Assembly: GCA_033439295.1 (NCBI GenBank)
Contig: JAVTLE010000014.1
Coordinates: forward strand, 3,224,001 to 3,288,000
Length of the DNA stretch: 64,000 nt
From: Deuterostichococcus epilithicus
Taxonomy: Eukaryota; Chlorophyta; Trebouxiophyceae; Prasiolales; Stichococcaceae
Direction: 5' to 3'
Below the pieces are notes generated by a model. The model was given only the letters and a program-made list of their open reading frames with translations, made no database searches and had not been told where the DNA came from. Each line of letters starts with the position of its first letter. The stretch's first letter is position 1. Made by a program: the position numbers and the translations under genes. Below are positions 57,813 through 64,000 of the stretch, one piece after another.

Positions 57813-57885
57813 CCTCGCAACCGGGAATCGAACCCGGGTCGCGCGGGTGAGAGCCGCGTATCCTAGCCGACTAGACTATTGCGAG
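57813..57885 (-). tRNA. tRNA-Glu (CTC)
   Basis: The minus-strand sequence folds as a full cloverleaf. The 7-bp acceptor pairs ctcgcaa with ttgcgag; the anticodon stem pairs cgcgg with ccgcg around loop ctctcac (anticodon CTC); the T stem is cgggt-type with loop ttcgatt. No intron. The trailer just downstream contains TTTT at the edge of the first satellite unit, a Pol III terminator. A TATAT stretch lies about 58 bp upstream (near 57943), as seen at plant tRNA genes. Confidence 0.93.
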
Positions 57886-58200
57886 ATCAGTTACTGAGAT
57901 GGGGTGAAGTGGCCGACATCACCTCAGTTCCGCCGCGCATGAGATATACAACGGGAGGATTGGTAATGGCCCCCCGGCGTTGCTGGCGATGGCGCCGCAG
58001 CATGGCGGCGTCACAGCCACACCGGGGCGGCGGCAGCAAACCTGTGCGCCGGAGCTCGTGCATGCGCCGCGCGGGGGGGCCGATGGGGGCCAGCGCCCAG
58101 AGGGCGGCAGCCGCAACCCCGCTAGCGGCAGTGCCACGGCATGCTGGCGGCGCTGCTGCGGGAGCTGTTCGCACTGCCCGGCAGCCGGGATTGACCCCTG
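57886..58200. other. Spacer between the two tRNA-Glu genes
   Basis: No coding exon is supported. Its right part (58100-58195) belongs to duplicated segment X, also found at 59038-59122. On the minus strand it contains no TTTT run downstream of the tRNA at 58201-58271. Confidence 0.6.
58100..58195 (+). repeat. Duplicated segment X, copy 1
   Basis: ggcagccgcaaccccgctag, cggcatgctggcggcgctgc and actgcccggcagccgggat have counterparts in the same order at 59038-59122. Confidence 0.65.
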
Positions 58201-58271
58201 GCCGTCACGGGGAATCGAACCCCGGTCGCGCGGGTGAGAGCCGCGTATCCTAGCCGACTAGACTGTAACGG
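58201..58271 (-). tRNA. tRNA-Glu (CTC), second gene
   Basis: It is identical to the first gene through the D-arm and anticodon arm. The acceptor stem differs: ccgttac pairs with gtgacgg, with one G-T pair. The T stem is cgggg/ccccg. The anticodon loop ctctcac gives CTC. The T-arm plus acceptor 3' strand of this gene matches the left-end satellite units. TATATA lies about 45 bp upstream (58313-58321). Confidence 0.9.
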
Positions 58272-58754
58272 ATTGAGTTGTCACTGATGGATGTTCCTGC
58301 ACCTGGATCGACGATATATAAGCCAAACAGTGTCTCATGTACCAAAATCTGCGGTGCCCTCTTTCCGGTCTGCTGCTTTGTTGCTCTGTTGTGGTCTTGT
58401 TGTTGATGCTGTTTCCATTGACAACGGGGCCTACCGACTGGTCGTTTGTGCTCTTGTGGTGCGCGCTCCCCAAGGCGCCTGACATGCACCTGCGGGGTTC
58501 GCTGAGGTTACAGGGGCTCGCCCATCCTTTCCGTGTGGTCCTGGGCCTGCCCGCACCTACTGCCATACTCGAGGGGCCACACACCCTCGCTACGAAGGTG
58601 GGCTACGCCAAGCGCTGGGCTGGCCCGCCGCTCGCCGCGCAACAGCGGCGGCGCTCGACGGGCCCGAGGTGCCGCAGGCCCGAGCGCTGGGAGCGACCAG
58701 ACCTAGCATTTCCTTCCTCCTTCCTTTGCTTTGCTTTCCGCGGCGGCATTGCAT

Positions 58755-58945
58755 CCCGGCATCAGCGAAGCAAGAGCAAGTAGTCTAGGGTCAATTGTGA
58801 AGCTGATGACGGCGAGGGTGCGACGGCAAGCGGCGGATCGCTGTCAAGCCGCTAGGCCGCCGAGGGTCCAAGCTGGGTCGTTGCGTGCGCAAGGGGTGGC
58901 GGTATGCGGACCAGTGACCATGAACAACAGCCATGCATATGTTTG
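58755..58945 (+). repeat. Duplicated segment D, copy 2
   Basis: Counterpart of 52875-53060, with conserved order of matching blocks. Here D is followed within about 90 bp by segment X, with no tRNA or satellite between them. Confidence 0.7.
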
Positions 58946-59037
58946 GCGTCAAGGGCAGGGGTGCTCAGCTAATGGGTCGGCGGGCCGTCCATGAGAGTCC
59001 GGGCGGGAACGGCCTGGATCTAGCCATCCTGGGGCCC

Positions 59038-59122
59038 GGCCGGCGACAGCCGCATCCCCGCCAGCGGCACGGCGGCGGCGATGCTGCGGCGGCTGCCGCA
59101 CTGCCCGGCAGCCCGGATCAGC
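59038..59122 (+). repeat. Duplicated segment X, copy 2
   Basis: Counterpart of 58100-58195, with gacagccgcatccccgccag, gatgctgcggcggctgccg and actgcccggcagcccggatc. Confidence 0.65.
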
Positions 59123-59732
59123 CGCATTCCAACGTGCGTGCGAATGACAACAAGGTGCTAGTAGGGAAGTGGCACTCGTCATGGCGCCCAAGGTCAAGAG
59201 CGAGCAGTAGCCGATGCAGGACCCGACACATACAGCACTTGTGCATCATGGCCTGAGGTCGATTATTTGAATGCATTGCAGCTACCGGGGCGTGGCCAGC
59301 TAGTGCGCTGACCGCCGCTAATTGCGGATTCGCAATGGTCCTCAGCATCTTGCAGCTTTTCGTCCGTTCGTATTGGGTCTCATCATCTCCCAGGTCTCTC
59401 CAGGCAGAACAACTTCCTGTGGATGTATGGGTGTTTCTCGCTCCTCGATGTCTTCCCGGGGAGGACTTCTCAGTCTCTTCCGCATATGATTCGTGCGGCG
59501 GATTCTCACAGTTGCACAATAACGAAGCGTGCATTGTGAGGCGGTCGAGGCAACGCTGGACTTCTGAATGCTGCGATTAAACGACACTGCTACTCAACGA
59601 ACTCGTCGCAGAACAAGCAAAGCGAAGGAGTTGAGCCCTACATAGGGCCTGAGCGTCAGTTCACTGCCGCAGTGTTGCACAAAACGGTTCGTGCTGGTGC
59701 CCTAGTAGCCTGCTCTGTTGCTCAACGGTGCA

Positions 59733-62700
59733 ATGGATTCGCTTCCGCTTGATGTTAAGCTGCACCTGCCGAGTTACCTCAGAAAGGAGGCCAAGAGACC
59801 AATGCTGACACTGAGTCCCAGGTTGGTGGAACCCATAACTGTGTGCAAAGACTTCGTTCGCTGCAACCTCTTCTTCTGCCGCCTGCTTGAGGCAGCGTCA
59901 ATAATCCTATTCAGAATGCACCTGACACAACGGTGGACCGCAGATGGGCAGCTGCTACGCGCTCCACCATGCGTAAGGCTGCGCCGGCAGACTCGGCCTT
60001 TTGCCAGACCGCCAGTAGGGTCGGCTGTCTCACCGACCTGGACGTGCACTTTCAGAACGACCAGACCGAGGCAGACGTTGCCAGCGCCATGCAGCTGCTG
60101 CCGCTCCAGGTGTGACGCGGTTGTCAAGCGGGTTGGACGACCCGCTTGTCGTGCTGGTCGTAGGCAACGGCCCTCATGTGGTGCGTCCGCTGCTGTGCAG
60201 GTCCCGCGACTGCAGGCGCTGGCACTTCACTTTGTCAAGCCGGCAGACATCAAGCTGACGAATCATGCTTTCGAGCTCGAGCCGTCGCTCGACAGCGGCA
60301 TCCCCGCAGCACTGGGAGCACTCTCTGCCCTGACCAGCTTCACCTTCCACGGCTGTGACTCTCTGGGCGGCATCTGCACTCTGACCTCGCTGCGGCGCCT
60401 GAACCTGCGGCCGGCCACGCCGTACATCTGGCGGGAAGTGGACCAGCCCGCCCTCACCATCGACTGCGAGGTCATCAGCTGTTTGCCGCCTATACTCGCG
60501 CGTGGTGTTGTGTATATCCAATGCGGGAACAATGAGCTTTTGGCATTGGGTCCCAAAGCGCAACTATTCCTAACTACGACTGATGACCCTGCTGGCCGCA
60601 GTTGGCTGTGGTTGGCCAACTCCACGGAGGATAGAGTGGTCCTTGTCGAGGAAGTGCTGCCATCGTTGTGGTGCTGTTTTCGAAGAGCTTGATCGTGCGC
60701 GAGTCTTGTGGGCGACAGGTGCTCAGCCCTCTGTCAGCTTTGCAGACGCTGGAGCTGGCGGCCTGCAGCGCCAAGCTGGTCAATCTTGCCTCCCTGAATG
60801 CCAATGCAGCGCTGCGGTGCCTGCGCCTCAGCAAGTTCGTTTGCAACCATTGGGCTGCTCCCATCCCGGAGCAGCTTGCACAGCTCTCGTGAGTCCCCGT
60901 AGCAGGCCCCTGAATGCCCCGCTGCATTATGACCCCACAGCAAAAGTTTGCAGTTGCCGCGTTGGATTGCTGATTTCAGTTTCAGCAGTGCATTTCCACC
61001 ATAGAACCATCACTGCCATGCCGCGGTGCTACCTGGAATGTTTCTGTGCTGCTTCACCTGCACAGGCAGCTGACAAGCCTGACAGTGGGCGATTCCATGC
61101 TTGGAGCAGATGTCGTGGTCCCTGCTGCTGCCGGCCTGACTCAGCTGCTTTGCCTCGAAGTGCGCACCAGCAAGAACGGCTTTTCTGAAGTCACGCGCAA
61201 GGGTGCGACTTTGAACGACAGAACGACATTTCTGCAGATGGTTATCTACTTTCACTCTTGACAGCATACGAAAACCAGACGTGAATGGTGCATGCATCGA
61301 GCCATGCATGAGACAAACTGCCGCTCCTGCCAACTGTTTCAGACACAGAGCCCATATGTTGCAGGCTACAGCATGCTGCCGAAGCTGTAGCTGTCGCAGT
61401 CCTTGGCTATGGAGTCGCGCATGGGAGATGCTGCCGCTCATGCAGCTTTCGCAAGTGAGCATCAGCAGCTGCAGGCTCCAGCAAGATAGAGTGCTGCCTG
61501 TTGATTGTCACTGCAGGCACGAGCTGCCGCTCTATCGTCATTGTGATCTTGGGTGGCGCATCCCAGGGTGACGCGCGCTATGCTTGCTGTTGAAACCAGG
61601 TGTGCTGCCCAAGCTGACGACTCTGACGCACGTCGACCTTGTGATGGGCGCAACCCTGGGGGCCGACAATCCAGAAATGGCCGCCGTCGTAGCAGCCCTA
61701 TCCCGGCTGCCTCGTTTGCTGTCGCTGCGGCTGGACGCGGGCTGCGGCCGCCACGGTGCCAGCATAGCTAGCTGGCAGGCGATGGCACGTCCTGGGGCCT
61801 GTTCCGCCCTGCAGACCTTGCGTCTGGCCTGTCGGCAAAGCTTCAATGACTGACGGCCCGAGCGGCGGGTGGCCAGCGCTGAGCTGGTGAGTCTGGTGCT
61901 GTGGCCTGACAAGCAGCTCGCAGCGATTGCCTATGACACCTCAATGCTGGCTGCCCTGCACCTATCGATGTGCTGCATTGCTCCATCAAGCTAACCCAGC
62001 AACCAAGTGGTGTTGGCTGCACAGATCACGGTGGCGCTGGCCAGACCAGCCCTGCAGACACTGGAGGTTGACCCCAAGGTCGTGGGCCGCCAGATCAAAC
62101 ATGACGAAGTCTTCATGGTGACTGGACCGCAGTCGCCCTTGGCCGCCCTGACCGATTGCAGCCGTCTACTGATACCTGCAGCGCCTCAGGCGCGGTCCTT
62201 CCTGCACAGAAGGACGAGTCTTTGCAAAAGCGCTCGAAGCAAACAGTATCGTCGTCACATGCTCTGATAATGGATAATGGGTGACACTTGGAGCCAGTCC
62301 GCAGGCTTGACGTGATGACGCTGTTCGCTGGTGCAGGTGGAGATGCCGTACTTGGCGGTCATGACGAATCTAACATCTGTCCATATCTTGCACCTGAACG
62401 TCCGCTACGACCAGGATGCGGCGCCTCTGCGAGTCCTGGCTCAACTGCCGAAGCTGCAGTCGCTGGGCTTGACTGGCGCCATGGGCTACGAAACCAACCC
62501 TGGAAGCTACCGACGTTACGGTATTACGGCAGTTATGTCCACTGCGCGTTTAACAGCCCTGATGTGGCCATCGAGGTGAGAATCCTGAGACATGTTACGG
62601 TCAGATCCTGCTGTCAGGTGGTTTACATCCCTCCGAGACAGAGAGCCACTCCGAGCAAGACAGTCAGCTTTCTCGGGGTGGCCGTCCATATGTGGCGGCA

Positions 62701-62987
62701 GGTGTGAGAATACTGAGCAGCTGTTTGTGCATGTGCAGGCGGTTGCCGGTTGCAAACACATTACCAAGCTGCAGCGGGGCTTCCACGAGGGCCTGTCCGA
62801 CGGCGGTCTGGCTTCGGCGGCCGGGTTCCCCAACATGCTGCACCTCGAGCCCGCCCTGCGCTGCTGCCGCACCAGCTACACGGCAGCTGGCGTGGCGGCG
62901 CTGAAGGCGGCGCTGCCGCCAACCTGCGACCTGCTGCTGCCGCCTCCATGGCTGCAGCGCTGCTACCAACCTGCTAGAAAGACATAA
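59733..62987 (+). CDS. Leucine-rich-repeat protein, possibly F-box type, with an in-frame TGA
   Basis: The first exon (59733-59821) reads MDSLPLDVKLHLPSYLRKEA, an F-box-like start. LRR exons follow in phase: 60016-60109, 60201-60470 (ALGALSALTSFTFHGCDSLG), 60719-60888 (SPLSALQTLELAACS), 61066-61159 (QLTSLTVGDSMLGADVV), 61400-61454, and 61600 onward (PKLTTLTHVDLVMGATLGAD). Later LRR-coding exons lie at about 62022-62180 (ALARPALQTLEVDPK), 62337-62576 (PYLAVMTNLTSVHILHL) and about 62740-62987, which ends in YQPARKT. At 61851-61853 the frame meets TGA, yet LRR-like coding (ASAELVSLVLWPDKQL) continues in the same frame beyond it. The gene may be a young pseudogene, or it may have an unseen splice. 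F-box/LRR proteins are usually E3 substrate receptors; that role is not proven here. Confidence 0.65.
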
Positions 62988-63928
62988 CCTTCTGAGCATG
63001 TCAAGGGCGACGAGGTGAGCTGTTGGTCTTGCACAGGCTCCAGCGAGAAGGGTATGCCCCATGTGCACAGAAACTCCATGCAAATGCGATGCCTCTACCC
63101 TCAGAGGTTTTGCAGGTTCTTCCATTCATGTGTGCTTGCCCAAGCACAACAGTATTCCAAGCAGGAACAGGGCGATCTGACAGATCTTTTTTAATTATGC
63201 GCCAGGAAAAGTGGCGGGCTGCGCCCTGGGACAGACAGGCGTCCACGGCACCCAGATTTGACATCAGCCAGTCTTCTGGCGATGCCCGCTCCCTCGTCTT
63301 TTGCAAATGGAACCCGCTCGTGGCCGCGGACACGCTCGACGAATCATCTAAAGACGGACACGAAGACGACGAGCTGGAAGAAGACTACTACTATTGTAGT
63401 AGTACTACATGAAGCGGCAAATGGAAAAATGGAGTCGTGAGAGGGGCGGTTGGTAGATGCGTGCATAGTTCAGCAATGAGGATGGTACTTGAGAGAGTTC
63501 TGCAGGTTGCGCATCATGTGCACCTTTGTTAGGCATCGCAACAGTCCGATGCGGTAGGGTGTCATTCGATCTTTTTTGATCTGCTGTATACATGCATACA
63601 CTGTAAACGCTCCCACTACGTAGCGGGAGCGGTGCGGACTTCGGAAAGGGATGCGTAGCGAGGAGATGTGCGCCCGGGCTCCATGGTGCTGCTGCTTGTA
63701 CCCACCAGTTTGCTTGTCACTTTTGCGGGAATGAGGCCGGGGTATGGCCAAGAGTGCAAATCACAAACGTATTAGTGTGCTGCGGCTGGGCGCAAAGAAG
63801 CCGTGCTACCCTCTCGCACGACCGGCGTCGACGCTCCGGAAGCATCACGGCCAAACAATCACGGCCAAACAGTCATGGCCAAAGTCACTGCAATGCGCCC
63901 GCCTCATACAGGGGTCCACTACCGCATG
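62988..63928. other. Intergenic, 3' flank of the LRR gene
   Basis: A plus-strand frame (63023-63412) ending in an acidic, Tyr-rich tail (DELEEDYYYC) is open but has no homology signal. Hairpins lie at 63384-63403 (actactac / gtagtagt) and 63608-63631 (cgctccc / gggagcg enclosing ctacgtag). A 14-bp triplicate lies at 63843-63884. Confidence 0.4.
63843..63884 (+). repeat. 14-bp repeat, three copies
   Basis: catcacggccaaac, aatcacggccaaac and agtcatggccaaag follow each other without gaps. Confidence 0.75.
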
Positions 63929-64000
63929 CTATGGGAGGGTCACTTCGATGGCATCTCCGTCATCTGCGTCCAAGGCTGCCGGCGTCTCGCTGCCGTCCAG
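63929..64000 (-). CDS. C-terminus of a minus-strand gene (partial)
   Basis: The last 72 bp read on the minus strand as an open acidic tail (ETPAALDADDGDAIEVTLP) ending at TAG 63931-63929. The composition is typical of coding DNA here. The rest of the gene lies beyond the window, so the product cannot be named. Confidence 0.4.
   Translation of the reverse strand: MDGSETPAALDADDGDAIEVTLP

Larger units (their letters stand above)
58272..59732. other. Region right of the tRNA pair
   Basis: A single 149-codon plus-strand frame (58337-58783) starts about 18 bp after TATATAAG. It encodes a hydrophobic N-terminus (SGLLLCCSVVVLLLMLF) and then a basic tail. It has no recognisable domain, so I do not call it a gene. 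Duplicated segments D copy 2 and X copy 2 follow. 59123-59732 shows nothing supported. Confidence 0.4.

Noticed and set aside
52928-57897. Very long open frames (up to ~1386 codons) in several frames on both strands across the satellite
   Set aside because: The repeat unit happens to lack stops in several frames. The 'proteins' are translations of tRNA-tail repeats with no domain and no start context. They are artefacts of the repeat.
53305-58271. SINE family with a tRNA-Glu head
   Set aside because: A SINE would carry the 5' part with A and B boxes, a body and a tail. Here only the 3' tRNA part is repeated in tandem and no target-site duplications are seen.
61851-61853. Selenocysteine at the in-frame TGA of the LRR gene
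   Set aside because: LRR receptor-type proteins are not selenoproteins, no redox motif surrounds the codon, and no SECIS-like element was recognised.

Overview
The window looks like nuclear DNA of a GC-rich, intron-dense green alga. The best guess is a Chlorella-like trebouxiophyte. This rests on plant-lineage families (a XEG113/GT77 arabinosyltransferase, a DUF1664 protein, a chloroplast-targeted MsrA, an E2-W enzyme ending DDDRV), on short introns of gtgagc...cag type, and on a TGTAA poly(A) motif. I rebuilt exon structures by eye from reading frame, splice sites, intron phase and family conservation. For eight genes every exon phase closes.

Layout. 125-1277 (+): 3' end of an unrecognised gene. 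1775-15702 (+): VPS8, 34 exons. 16955-18106 (+): UBE2W-type ubiquitin-conjugating enzyme. 18716-19344 (-): small unknown protein. 20533-22635 (+): SGNH/GDSL hydrolase. 23123-27752 (-): XEG113-like arabinosyltransferase. 28448-30387 (+): MsrA with a lumen-type double transit peptide. 30662-38015 (-): MTR4 exosome helicase, 20 exons. 39393-43060 (-): two unrecognised genes that look like tandem paralogues. 43147-45538 (+): DUF1664 membrane/coiled-coil protein. 46166-52431 (-): NAA25, 16 exons. 53305-57885: a satellite of about 69 units ending in a tRNA-Glu(CTC) gene, with a second tRNA-Glu(CTC) at 58201-58271. 59733-62987 (+): leucine-rich-repeat protein with an in-frame TGA. 63929-64000 (-): tail of another gene.

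Most protein genes are housekeeping and do not form a pathway: endosomal tethering (VPS8), ubiquitin transfer (UBE2W), nuclear RNA surveillance (MTR4), N-terminal acetylation (NatB), wall glycoprotein arabinosylation (XEG113) and lumenal redox repair (MsrA).

The exceptional region is 52.9-59.1 kb. The 3' part of a tRNA-Glu gene, carrying the Pol III B-box, has been amplified with its trailer, which carries the TTTT terminator. The result is a 58/74-bp satellite with higher-order periodicity. It is flanked by duplicated segments and by two intact tRNA-Glu genes, each matched by its own subfamily of repeat units. This is the best candidate in the window for something undescribed.
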